Shown here piece by piece: positions 10,868 to 22,177 of a stretch of 64,000 bases of DNA. The notes beneath the pieces were generated by a model. The model saw only the letters and a program-made list of their open reading frames with translations, did not search any database and was not told the origin of the DNA. The DNA is from Glaciozyma antarctica PI12 (taxonomy: Eukaryota > Basidiomycota > Microbotryomycetes > Kriegeriales > Camptobasidiaceae): positions 886,417-950,416 of the forward strand of contig KZ627161.1 in assembly GCA_002917775.1 (NCBI GenBank). The letters run 5' to 3'. Positions within the stretch are counted from its first letter, which is position 1. Each line of letters opens with the position of its first letter. The position numbers and the translations under genes are program-made.

Positions 10868-12131
10868 ATGGCTCCTTCGCAGGACCTTTTGCTCGACCCT
10901 GCCATCCGTGACTGGGTACGTCCTCTACAGCTCTCCTCAGCGGCCTCCCAGCAGACTCTCGCGGCGCACGGCAGCTGACACGCCCTCGCTTTCTCCTCAG
11001 GTGCTGGGCCCACTCACGGTGATCATGCTCCTCAGCGGGCTGATCCGGCACTACGTGACTCAGCTGCTCAACTCTCCTCCAAAGAAGCAGCAGATGCTAG
11101 TCGTCCGAGAGCAGTGCGTGGTCCCCCTCCCTCCTCCCCTCATCGCGCTGATCCCGACTACTCTCAGACGCGCACTAGCACGAGGTCTCCTCCTCCGTAC
11201 CAACGGTTCCTACCTCCCTCCCTCCGCCTTCCTCGCTCTCAAGAACCACCTCTCTGCCGCGTACGAGTCGGGCTTCTATCTCAAGGAACCTCCGCCTCCA
11301 GAAGGGAGTCCGGCGCCTCCGCCTGCGAACCCGTTGACGGATCCTGGAGGAATGGGTGCGCTTTCGACCGTGGCGCGACGGAAAGGATGGCTCTGATACG
11401 CTTACTCGGGCAGATGCGATGATGGAGATGGTCAAGAAGCAGGCCGTGTCGTTCCTTCCTCAAGTGAGTGGCGATGACTATGCAGCGATGTGGAGGTGCA
11501 GAGGACTACGGAGAGGAGAGAGGAAGTGTCGGGGCTGCGATGGCTGGAGCTGAGGACGCAATCTGGCTAGGGGACGCGAGCTGACCTCCCTCTCCTTCCT
11601 CCTCCCTCTCCTTGCAGACGATTCTGATGTACTACATTGGGTACTTCTTCGACGGCTTCGTCCTTAGTACGTCCTTCTGTCCCACTACCAACGCACCAGA
11701 AGCTCACTTCTATCGACAGCCCGACTCCCCTTCCCCCTCACCCTCCGATTCAAGAGCATGCTCCAACGCGGAATCGAGACTAGCGACCTAGACGTCAGCT
11801 GGGTCTCCTCCGTCTCGTGGTACTTCCTCTGCCTCTTCGGACTCAACTCGGTCTACCGCCTCATCCTCGGCGAGGAGAACGGTACGTTCGCTCCCTCTCT
11901 CGTTCGTGCGCTCGCTGATTTCGAGAAATAGCTGCGGATGGAGGAAGGGATATGGCGGCGATGAATCAGATGGGAGGAGCGATGATGGGAGGTGGGATGC
12001 CTGGGCAGCCGGCGCAAGACTATGTCAAGCTGTTCGCGACCGAGAAGGATAACCTCGAGATTGTCGAGTATGCGTGGGTGTGCGACGGAGTTGAGGAGCG
12101 GTTGTTGAAGAAGTTTGGTGCGGGGTTGTAA
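10868..12131 (+). CDS. EMC3: ER membrane protein complex subunit 3
   Basis: The start is [16 protein letters not shown], corresponding to the conserved LLLDxxIRxWV opening of EMC3. It is followed by transmembrane helix 1 ([19 protein letters not shown]). Later blocks are [12 protein letters not shown], the NPLTDPGGM cytosolic loop, [33 protein letters not shown] and [18 protein letters not shown], then a Met/Gly-rich tail ending KKFGAGL. EMC3 is an Oxa1/YidC/Get1-superfamily insertase subunit of the EMC, which inserts tail-anchored and multipass proteins in the ER. The gene has several introns and follows the dynein LIC gene by about 220 bp on the same strand. It converges with MTD1 across 159 bp. 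Confidence 0.93.
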
Positions 12132-12290
12132 CGTTGACACGCGTGCTGCGACGTGCGAAGACAGATTCTGCGAGACGCGAAGTCCACTTCTCGCTCGCCT
12201 CGGCAAGTCTGATGCATCATTTGCTCTATTTCGACGCCATATTCCATACAACCCCACATACTCAACTCCTTCCATCCCTCGCGCCGCCAT

Positions 12291-13665
12291 TTACACCGTC
12301 GTAGCAGGCACCGGAGCTCGGTACTCCATCAGGCGCAGCAGGTTCCGCTGCAGCATCACGATGGTCGCCTTTCCGATTCCAGGGCAGTAAAGCGATGCCT
12401 GTTAACAGCGGTCAATCCGTCTGCGTTGAGAGAATGATCACAGCGAAGACGCACCTTCTCCTTGATCGTGGGCTCAAAGTTCTTGTTCTCGGAAAAGTTG
12501 ACGGCGACGACTCCCTCCTTGAGGTGCTCCGTCTTGATCTGGTACGCCTTGCTCGGAACCTATCCAAACCAAACGATCAGTTGACCACCTCTCCAGGAGC
12601 TCGAACGGAACGCACGCCAGAAACGACAGCATCACTGATGGCGAGGCACTCCTCCAGCGTCATCTTGGTCGATTGAACGATGTGGTGAGGGAGGAAAGAA
12701 GGTCGGCAAGTTCCGGCGGGGTCGGCCTTGCGACGGGTGAACTCCTGGATACCGTCGAGGTCGACTGAGAAGACGCGCGCGCCGTCGTTGGCGAGGAGAG
12801 CAGCGAGGGGACGTCCGACGACTTCGCTCCTGCGAATCTCAGCAGTCAGTATTGTTCATATTGAGCTAACCTGCGTACGAACCTGTTCACAACGGTGATC
12901 GTGCGACCAAAGGCGCGACTTCCATAAGGCAGGAGCGTGTTGTAGACGTGACAGTGCTCGAGAGTCTTGACGATTGCGAGAGGAGTGCAAGGAAGGATAG
13001 CCTTGACGAGCGTTCCGTTCTGGTCGGACATGGAGGGGAGAGGAACGGAGGGTTCGGAGAGGGCTTGAGGAGTGACAGCGAGCTTGCGAGGGTCGATGAA
13101 GCGCGCGTTGTGGTAGAGGGAGAAGAGCCTGCGCGAGCTGCGTGAGCTCTTGTGAGAACAATTGGGGTGTGGGGGACGACGCACCCAGGTGAAGTTGAGG
13201 CCCCTCGACGTCCCTTTAGAGGGCTCACAGCCCTGCTGAAGGTAGCCATCTTGTCGAGGTCCGAAGATGGGGTACTGAACGCAACGTCAACTCTTTCCTC
13301 CCCAGCTCGTCAAGCCAGCGTAAACTCACGTAAACCATAATCCCATGAACGCTATCATCCAAGTTGGCCTCCAAGATCGCCTCCTCAATCTCTCCCTGAT
13401 CCGCCGTCCCCTCCTCTCCCTCCTCGCGTCCTCCAATCTCCCTCAGCTCATAATCGATCCCGACAGCTTTGCAAGCCTTTGCGGTCCACTCGGCGTACGA
13501 ACGACTGGGGGCACTTGCGTTTGCTAGGAGGCCGAGGAGCTTGGGTCGAGGAGAGGCGGTGGAGGTGTAGGAGGTGATGGCGGTGCGGAAGGGAGAGGCG
13601 ACGGCTTCCCCGGTGATGGTGCGGCAGGGGAAAGGGTTTTCGGAGGTGGGGATGGCGGCTGGCAT
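12291..13665 (-). CDS. MTD1: NAD-dependent methylenetetrahydrofolate dehydrogenase
   Basis: Exons run from MPAAIPTSENPFPCRTITGEA to the C-terminal tail ending PATTV. The dinucleotide-binding segment reads TVVNRSEVVGRPLAALLAND, then GARVFSVDLDGIQEF, nearly the same as yeast Mtd1. The substrate region includes LLGLLANASAPSRSYAEWTAKACKAVG and HGIMVY. The C-terminal SDAVVSGVPSKAYQIKTEHL and PGIGKATI segments complete the fold. The enzyme oxidises 5,10-methylene-THF to 5,10-methenyl-THF with NAD+ in the cytosol, feeding one-carbon units to purine synthesis. It lacks the cyclohydrolase/synthetase domains of the trifunctional enzyme. An in-frame ATG at 13710 would add 15 hydrophobic residues, but 13665 matches the family start. 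Confidence 0.93.
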
Positions 13666-13845
13666 CTTGAGGAGCTGGGTGGGGTGGAAGGGGAGAAGCA
13701 ACAAGATCAACGAGAAAAGTTCCCTGCGGCTGTTCCGTTCTCCCCCCTGTCTTTCGAGCTATTCCTTCTCTCGACTTTGACGGCGTAAAGACGTACGCGC
13801 GCACTCCTCCAGCACTTGAACGATCCCATCTATTCCCCCGAATCT

Positions 13846-16018
13846 CTACACCTTCTCCACCAGCTCCATCTCGTTCCCCTCCTCCTTCTCCATCACCTCC
13901 TTCCCCTTCCTCTCCGCGACCACTTTCCTCAACTCCCACCCTCCAGTCCATCCAGCCCACTGATTCGTAGGACAATGAGGTCCTCGGCATAGAAGAATGA
14001 TCACTGCACCCCATCTCAGCTTGTGAATCCATTCTGGGGAGAAGAGGACTCACGCATCCACCCCAGCAGACCTAGGCAAAGGCCCCCCGACGCGCGATAC
14101 CCATGATACAGATAAACTCGCGTTCCCACCGCAGTACCCACCAGCTGCCCGACCTTCAGCACACGCATCAGCTTCGCACCCCGGAGTTCCGAAGAGAAAA
14201 GGACGCACGAAGATGGAGAAGATGTACGCGGCTGATAAGCGTGCTCTTGCCGCTGCATTTATAGCGAAGATCCGCGTAGAGTTCGAGACTTGCTGCATCT
14301 GCTGTCCCACATCCAGCACTGCTCCCTCAGCCCCGCTCCTTTTCCCTCGCCGAGCGGACTCACAGAAAATGACGATGACCATAGCGCCTATCGACACCCC
14401 CGCTGCTCCGGTAAAGATGCTTTGAGCGACGGTGAGGATCGTGATACCGATTAGGATTCCGAGCCAGGGGATTAGTCGGTCGATGAGCTTTCCGATGAAA
14501 GGAGCGGTGCAGACGCCTGCTACTCCTACGAGCGCGAAGAGGCCTATCTGCAGTCTTCACGTCGGGGAATTAGTGAAGAAGAGGAAGGAGGGGAGAGGAC
14601 GAACGAGTTGTAGGAATAGATCGTTCCGAGGAGGCTGAGAGAGGAAATGAGTGCGAGTGCGAGGAATGGAGAGCGGGGAACGAACAAAGTTGAGCTGGTC
14701 CAGAAACAGGCAAATATGGCGCTCGAGGCGGTTCCGATCAAGCAGGATTGAACGAGGACGGGCTCCGTCACGGCGGACTGCAGGAATCGTTAGCGGAGCG
14801 AGGTTGCGAAGGAGGAGGGACACACGATGGCCATTGTGCGGAGGATCTCAAAGTAGCTTAGATGCTTGTTCTTTGCTGGGTAATCGGGGACTGTAGCCCA
14901 GAGCATTCCCCAAATAAGGACCTGCGAGCAAGCGAACGAGTCTTTCAGCGTCCAACCTCGCCTCCGAATAAAATCGGCGCACCTGAAGCCCGCAACTCAT
15001 CGAATATCCGAAACCGACCCGAATTCAGCGATCAGACCCGCGAGGACTCGAGCGAAAAGGATCCCGAGCAGGAGGCCGGCGAGGACGATGGAGAGGGCTG
15101 AAGCTCGTCGTTCGGGGCGCGCGAGACCTCCTGCGAGGGGGAGGAGGATTTGAGGAGTTACGGAAGCGGCGCCGAGGAAGAACCGGGTTTTTTAGGGTTA
15201 GAGGGGGAATGGAAGGGGTGAGGAGGCGCACGCTGAGGATTTCGAAGGGGATGATGGAGGGGACGACGGCGAGGAGTCTGCGCGAGTCGATTCGTAAGTT
15301 AGAGGTACCTACTGGGTAATGTGAAGCACGCACAGCGTAAGGATCCCAGCGCAGAAAACGAGGAGAAGGAGGAGCTGCCGACGTCGTACTAGATCCCCTA
15401 AAGGACAGATGAAGAGCAGTCCCAGGGCGTACGACGCTTGGAGGAGAGTGGGGATGTTGGTGAACACCTTGCAGGAAACGTCGAATCGCTCTGAGAGGAC
15501 GATCAGGATGGGTTGGACGTAGTAGAGGCTGCGAAGCTCCGAGTCAGCTGCGAGAACGTCGGGAGCGAGGACTGGGATTTACTTTGCCACCGCTGTGCGT
15601 GATCAACGTCAGCGATTGTACGGAAAACTGCGCTCGGTATCGACTCACAGAAAGTGGAAGCGAACCCGAAAATGCAATTGAGGAGCAGGGTAAACTCTGG
15701 CGGGTTTTCTGGATCCCACTGCAGTCGTTTCGGTATCGGCAGGATCCAAAAATCGCGTGTGCCTCCTCGCTTCGTTTCTGCTGGTGTAGGTATGGGAGGT
15801 GGTGGGGAAGGAGGAGGTAGGGTGGAGCTGGAGGTGGAGGAGGAGAGGGGTGCGGGCGAAGAGGAGGGGATGGTCGGAGGTGGAGGGGACGCATCGACGC
15901 CGGCTGGTAAGGAAGGAGGCGGTGCCTCCAGGAGATGAAATTGGTCGCCTGCGACGACGGTGCCGTTGCTGTCGCCTTCCGGCTGAGTTCGTCGAGAAGA
16001 GGGGAGCGGTGCCGCCAT
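13846..16018 (-). CDS. MFS transporter, 12-TM, DHA-like
   Basis: A ~110-residue Pro/Ser-rich cytosolic N-terminus precedes the first helix, FTLLLNCIFGFASTFSVANLYYVQP when spliced. Motif A follows (GLLFICPLGDLVRRRQLLLLL), then further helices: VTPQILLPLAGGLARPERRA, IGLFALVGVAGVCTAPFIGKL and IGAMVIVIFC. A late signature, DVGQQMQQVSNSTRIFAI then LSAAYIFSI, resembles small-molecule exporters of the drug:H+ antiporter type. A 10-nt microexon at 15583-15592 joins TM1 to LYYVQP. The last intron places the stop at 13846-13848 after a charged tail containing KEVMEKEEGNEMELVEKV. It diverges from the Ubp2-like gene. Substrate unknown; plasma membrane location is inferred. Confidence 0.8.
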
Positions 16019-16441
16019 GACCGCTGAGGGTTCGGGTCTTGCTGAGAAGCTGGGACCAGGGCAGTCGAACGAGCTCGTTCAGTCGAAGCTCGAGTTGATA
16101 AAAAGCGCCGGAAGGTGCAGAAGAAGGAGTGGAACTTGGGATCCTCTCTCGGACAAATCGGGCGGAGTTTGCAACGTGTGAAATGTCTCAAATTGTTTCA
16201 CAAGAGTTTCCTGAGGTTGTCGAGCTGAGCCAGCTGCGTCTGACTTGGCCTTGGTGCTCTTCTTTACAAGCTCTCCTTCTGAATCAACCGCCAGCTTAGA
16301 CCCTCGCCAGCTTCAGCAAAGGACGCCTTGGAGCTCAACTTGGGCAGTTCAACGTCAAGCCACCTCCACCCCTTCCCCGCGCCAACTCTCTCATCACCCA
16401 GCTCGAGGTGAGACGAACCAGTACGAGCCCCCAAGCCTAGG
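16019..16441. promoter_or_regulatory. divergent promoter region, MFS gene / Ubp2-like gene
   Basis: This 423-bp gap lies between two divergent start codons and must carry both promoters. Reading frames here lack ATG starts and show no conserved protein. No distinct motif was recognised. Confidence 0.5.
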
Positions 16442-19400
16442 ATGGCTCAGCATCCAACACAAGATCGTCAGTCTTGTTGCAACCTTCCTAGCACCTCCAG
16501 AGCTCATCCCATCACCCCGCACAGCTTACTCCAACCGCTCCTCGGAACCGCGTCGCGGTACCGGACCTCCAGCTATCCCCTCCCGTTCCTACGCCGCAAC
16601 CACCTCGGGACCACCCAAGCCCCTCGAACCCAAAACTCCCGGCTTACTCGACCCCAACCCCACCCCCACCTTCTTCGGCACGACCGCCAGCAGCCCCGCT
16701 CCCACCCATACCCCCACCGCGAACGCTTGGGCTCCTCCGAAAGCAGCCGCGACCAGGACCGCTAAGAAGGCGGTGGCGACCCCGTATATCGAGCTGGGCG
16801 ACGACGACGACGAGGATGAGCTGAGCATCACACCTGCTGTCCCGTTGGAGCCGCGAGGGAGGACTACGTCGAGCTTCAGGCCTGCGACGGTGGTCGCGAG
16901 CAAGGGAAAGGACAAGGAGGAGAGCTGGGAGGACGAATGGTCGACTGGGACTTCGAGTACGCAGTTCACGAGCTCGAGTCAAGCCTGGACCGCCGCCGCT
17001 TCGCACGCCATGTCCATCTCCCGCTCGACCGATCAACGACGTCCGCGCCGCCCTTCCTCGGCTTACGAAAGCTGGGACGAAGGTCAAGTCACCGCTACCG
17101 AGGCCTCACCTCCAAGCGACCGCTTCGACGCATCGTCCGAGGACGTCGCTCCCGACTTTGGCGCCCCGGCGACCGGGCAGACGGACGCGTCTTTGTTCGA
17201 GCTCATGCCGGCTTGGACGGCGGCCAAAGTGGCGGAGCTGAAGGGGGAGAAGGGAGGGAAGGGAGGGCTGTACGAGACGTCGATGTGGGACTTTGAGGAG
17301 GTGGCGGATACGCCGGTGGGAGAGGGGGGGAAGGACAAGTATCGCGAGATGGGCTATTGGATCGTCAAGGAGAGGAAGGAGGAGCAGGTTGAAGGAGAGA
17401 TTGCTGCGAAGGACGAGGGAGACGTTGCGATGAAGGAGGACGACGGGAAGGAGGAGATGAAGGAGATGGGCAACGCACGACCCAGCATCATGCGGAGATC
17501 GACCAGTGCTTCGCTCAGGACGTCTCCAACTCTCAAGAGCGCCGACGACGTCGACATGAACGACGCCAGCGCCAGAACCTCCCCTCTCCCACCTTCGACC
17601 TCGACCTCCCTCCCTTCGACCCGACCGCGTCTTCCGCACCATCACCCGCAACGAACTCTCGACGATCCGCCCTCACCCAAAAGCCTACTACTCTCGCCAA
17701 ACCTCCAGCTGGATCTTCTTCATCCCGCTCCCCTCCACTTCCTCCCGCGCCGGCATCGAGCTCTTCCGCACCCTCCTCAAGCCCGAACCGAAACCTCACC
17801 GATGGGGTATCGAAGCTCCTCCACGAAGAGCGGCTCCCGAAAAACTTTCAGTCGTGCCCGAGGACTGGCCTCCGAGCGAAGGACAGCTTCGAAGACTCGA
17901 GGGGACGCGAGGGCACAAGGTCGTTTATTCGACGCCGGGGTACTACCCCACCGTCATTCCGCTCGAGGTGCTCCAGCGGCTCGAACGAGAACGTGGGAGG
18001 GACCCGGTTCCGGGGCAGACGAAGGAGATGGCCATGTTAGCGAGCATGACGGTCATTTGGAGGTTAGTCTCTCTCGCTCGTTGGATCGCGCGAGGGGAGC
18101 TGATGCGGCAAGCGCAGAACGATCGATGGGCTCCTCTTCAGGGGCAACAGGAGCGGAATTCCTATCGACGGCAAGACGTTCAGCAAAAGGATGCCGTGGG
18201 ACGCCGTCAGGTACGTACCTCCTCGCTCGTCCCTCTTAGGTTCCTAACGCCTGCTCGCTCGTATAGCTCCGATATCTTCATTGGGATCCTCGGCTTCGAA
18301 TGCGCGGCGATGAAGATCTTGTGGCCACCTTCCGTCGACGATAGGACGGTCGAGGGGAAGCTGAACCGCAAGCGTTTGCTGCGCGCGTGGCTCGAGCTGG
18401 GGCTATGGATCGAGGACAACCGGAAGCGATTCCGTGAGTCGTTTTCGCTCGAACTGGAATGGGGGAGATGGGAACTGATGGCATCTCGCGATTGCTCGTA
18501 GCCGAGAACGCTGGTGCGAACGCGCAGAAGCTCAACACGCGTCTCACCCTCAAATCATCTCGACCTGCGCTCCTCGAGACTCTGGGAGGAGATCATCGTG
18601 AGTCGTCGATTCCCGTTTCTTGCGCTCCTTCGACCTCGCTGACGAGGCTTGCAGTCGAACGCGTCAAGGAGCAGGGAGACGGCTGGATAGCCGTCAAGTC
18701 GAAAGCTCCAGTTCTTGCGAGTGCCGACGGACTCGATCCCGCTGCGGAACAGTACAACAACCTCGGAGTCACGCCCGATTTCGCCGACTCGGCCATCATC
18801 GACGTCTACCATGAGCAGATCAGGATCGACTCAAGACATGGTCCCTACTGTGCGTTTCCCTCGTTCCTGACGTCGCAAAACTGCCGAACCTGACGTTCTC
18901 ACCCCGTTACAGTCCTCAGCAGCATGCAGAGCCTCTCCAAGGTCCGCGGGAGCGAAGCGTTCCAAGTCTGCCTAGCGTCGGAGCGAAGCAAAGGACACTG
19001 GACGACCGAGGACCTCGACGAAGCCTACCTCGCCATCGGCTGCCAGCCAGGTTCTCGCGGCGCCGACGACGACTACATCATCGAGGCGTACAACGCTCGG
19101 AAGGACGACATTACGAACTCTACGAGCAAGCGAGTCCTGCGAGAGGCGTTGGAACTTATTGCGAGGAGTCGGAAGAGCGATACGCTCCAGGCTGTACTCG
19201 TTTCGACGGCGGATGAGGATGCGAAGCCCAAGATGGACTTTGCCAAAGCGTGCAGGCTGCTCGACCTTGGGCCGAACCTCGAGAATTTGGACGACGACTC
19301 TATCATCATGGTCTACGAAGTTCGGGTGAACAATTCCACTTTTCGTGTGCTTGTTGCGCGGCGAGACTGACGTGCGGTTTCGCTGGCGCAGATTGCCGAC

Positions 19401-21856
19401 TCCCCGATGCAGAGTACCATCCTGCGCGAAGCTCTCGTCTGCTTCGCTGAGGAGAAGAACTCGGACAAGCTTCGGCTGTACCTCCGCACCGGATCGGCGG
19501 AAGGGAATGGCGGGTGGGAGGTGGTCCCCTCCTCGGATCGACCGGTAGGACTCGCCAATATCAGCAACACTTGCTACCTCAACAGTCTTCTTCAGGTACG
19601 TCGTTCCGCGCGTGCATAGAGTGGGATCTAACTGACGAGGCGTCGCAGTACTTCTTTACCGTGCGCGAGCTCCGGGAAACGATCCTTCAGTTCAGCAACA
19701 CTCCTGCTCCTCATTCGGCCGCAAGCTTTGATGGCGAACAGCTCAACCGCGTTGGAGGACGCCTCGTCACGAAGAAGGAGGTCGATCGCTCGAAACGCTG
19801 TTCGTCGCACTCATTTCTCCTCGCGCGCACTCCGACTAATCGCTCCTTTCTCCCCAGTCGTCATGCTCCTCCAAACCCTCTTCAATCAACTGATCCACAC
19901 CTCCGCCTCATACGTCACTCCCGAAACCGAGCTCGCTTACCTCGCCCTCGTTCCCTCCAAGGACGAAGCCGAGCCCAAAAAGCTCGAAACGATCATCATC
20001 GACGACGACGACGACGACGACGACGCGCCCATGGTCGTATCTCCCGTCGAAACGGAAGCCAAGTCCCCTTCCGTACTCGGGAAACGGCGGGGAGACCACC
20101 TCGATGGAGATGCGCTCGAACTCGAGCCTACGCTCATGGCTGTCGACGCCAAGAGTCCTCGAGGGGAGGAGGGGAGCAAGGAGGACGAAACGATGCTTGA
20201 CGCTGCGACGCGGCCCTCGAGGCCTTCTCCGGCGCTTTCGGATCGTTCGTCGGCGAAGAGGAAGGGGACGACCAATTCGTTCGACCTCAGTGTCGACATG
20301 TTCGCGAAGGAGGCGCCGGATGGTGTCGTCGAGATTGGCGAACCGTCGGATATCGAGATGAACACGCTGGCGATCACTGCTCCGCCGTTGCCGCCGCGGA
20401 AACCGAAGGAGGCGAATCTCGAGAAGGAGGTTTCGTCGTACATGGCTTTCGGTGAGTCCTCGTTCAACCTGCGTTTGCGAGTGCGTGCTGAGTGTGAGTA
20501 CGCAGGCCGGCAGAACGACGTGACCGAGTGCATGGACAACGTCATGTTCCAAATCGAGTGCGCGCTCAATCCCAGCTCGAGCGACGTCGATGGTGGAGAC
20601 GCAGCGAGTCTCCTCAAGCGGTACGCCTTGCGCCAACACTGCAGTCTTACGTTCAGCGCTGACTCTACTCTTTCTCGCAGGACGTTCTACGGCAAGATGC
20701 GGCAGCAGCTCGAGATCAACGACCCCACCGAGCCTGAGCCGATCCGCGTCAAGGAGGAGCCGTTCTTCTCCCTCCTCGTCGACGTCGCCGAAGAAGGTCG
20801 CAACGTCTACGACGGTCTCGACATGGTTTTCGACGACTCGCTCGTCGACATCGAAGGCAAGGAAGCGCGTCGAAGCGTCTCGCTCGTCCAAGTTCCGCCG
20901 ATCCTCCAGATTCAGCTCCAGCGCGTTCAGTACGACCGCGAGCAGCAGAAGATCTTCAAGTCCAACGCCCACATGTCGTTTGCACAGACTATCTCGATGG
21001 ATAGGTACCTCCAGGTCGACCCTACCGACGCCGAAGCCGTCGCTCGAAGAGCTCGAACGAACGACTGTCGTCGGGAGATGGAGCGAGCTCGAGCTCGCCT
21101 GCACGAGTTGACCAAGGCCAAGGTTCGTCGCTTTCTCTCGCCCTTCTCTGCGAATCGCAGCTGACGCCCTGTCCTTCACAGCAGATCGACATCGCCCAGT
21201 CCCTGCGCGGAACGCACGACTTCCTCTCGAATCAGGACGACCTCGCCGACCTCCTATCAACCGAGCTGGCCGAGGGCATTGTCAGCGAAGCTCTGGCGTC
21301 GGAGGAGGAGACGGCTGGCCTCAAGCGGCAGATCGCGAGCTTGCGGAGCGAGATTGAGGCGACTTGGATCGACCATAAAGCGGCGACGTTTGAGCTCGTG
21401 GCGGTCTTCATTCATCGAGGTGCGCTTCGTTTGTTGTTGACTTGGGAATGGGGCTGATGCGGTCGCAGGAACGGCGCTGAGCGGTCATTACTTCGTCTAC
21501 ATGCGCGATAGCAAGAACCCCAAGCACTGGCTCAAGTGTACGTCGCTCTCCCGCTCCGAACGCTTTCCAAAGCTGAAGACTGACGCTCTCATCTCGCAGA
21601 CAACGACTCGCAAGTGACCGACGCCGATCCCGAGGAGGAAATCTTCCGCGAGACGAGTACGTTCCTTATCGTTCTCCCCAGCGCGGAACTCTCGCTGATC
21701 ACTCTCGCTCGCAGCTGGAGATTCCAACGCCTACTTCCTCGTTTACTGCCGACGAGATCGATTGTGCGTCTACTCGCTCAGGCTGCTTTTCTCGAACGCC
21801 TCGCTGACGAACGCTGTTGCAGAGACGCCATCGACTCGATTGCGCGCAAGCCGTAG
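16442..21856 (+). CDS. ubiquitin carboxyl-terminal hydrolase, Ubp2-like
   Basis: A first exon (MAQHPTQD) splices with GTCAGT...CACAG into a long disordered N-terminus containing the acidic ELGDDDDEDEL. A Ubp2-type N-terminal region follows (RNELSTIRPHPKAYYSR, PGYYPTVIPLEVLQRL, PWDAV, DIFIGILGFECAAMKILWPP), then YNNLGVTPDFADSAIIDVYH and repeated helical segments. The catalytic Cys box is GLANISNTCYLNSLLQYFF near 19549. The His box is GTALSGHYFVYMRDS near 21474, with HWLKYND, and the gene ends NAYFLVYC...DSIARKP. An Asp8-9 run near 20002 sits in an insert of the catalytic domain. The frame moves between 17500 and 17580; a weak 70-nt intron 17506-17575 (GTGCTT...CCAG) reconnects it. Yeast Ubp2 trims K63 chains with Rsp5; that role here is inference. 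Confidence 0.82.
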
Positions 21857-22177
21857 GTCCTTAATTCGTACCCTCCGAGATACCCCCTTCGCAATGCACT
21901 CGTTCCGGAACACCGCGTCGCGCTCAGAGAGGATTGAGAATGATTGGAATGCAGGCGTTCGTAAATTTGGGAGAGACCGGGGTAGACTTGTGCTAGAGAA
22001 GGGGGAGAGCAGGGAACAAAGGACGTTCGTGTGGGGGGTGCGAGGGTCCATAGTAGAATGTCAAGATGGGGAGGGAGAAGTAACCAGGGGAAATAAGTGG
22101 ATAGAGAGAAGAGAAAGAGAAAAGTGTCCGTCGAGCCTCGCTCGTGCTCCAACCCCATCTACGTCGCCCCACCTCTT
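21857..22177. other. convergent intergenic spacer
   Basis: This 321-bp gap lies between two converging stop codons. It is purine-rich in its second half (a run of GAGAAGAGAAAGAGA type) and presumably holds both 3' UTRs. Nothing else is recognisable. Confidence 0.5.

Noticed and set aside
17480-17620. Frameshift in the Ubp2-like gene
   Set aside because: A GT...AG intron (17506-17575) with the right phase reconnects the frames, so a lesion is not required, although the donor is weak.
17105-17651. Minus-strand 180-aa open frame
   Set aside because: Antisense of the disordered N-terminus of the Ubp2-like gene; no conserved features.
19908-21260. 450-aa open frame on the minus strand
   Set aside because: It is the antisense shadow of Ubp2-like exons; composition is Arg/Val/Asp-rich without any domain, and the plus strand holds the conserved USP motifs.
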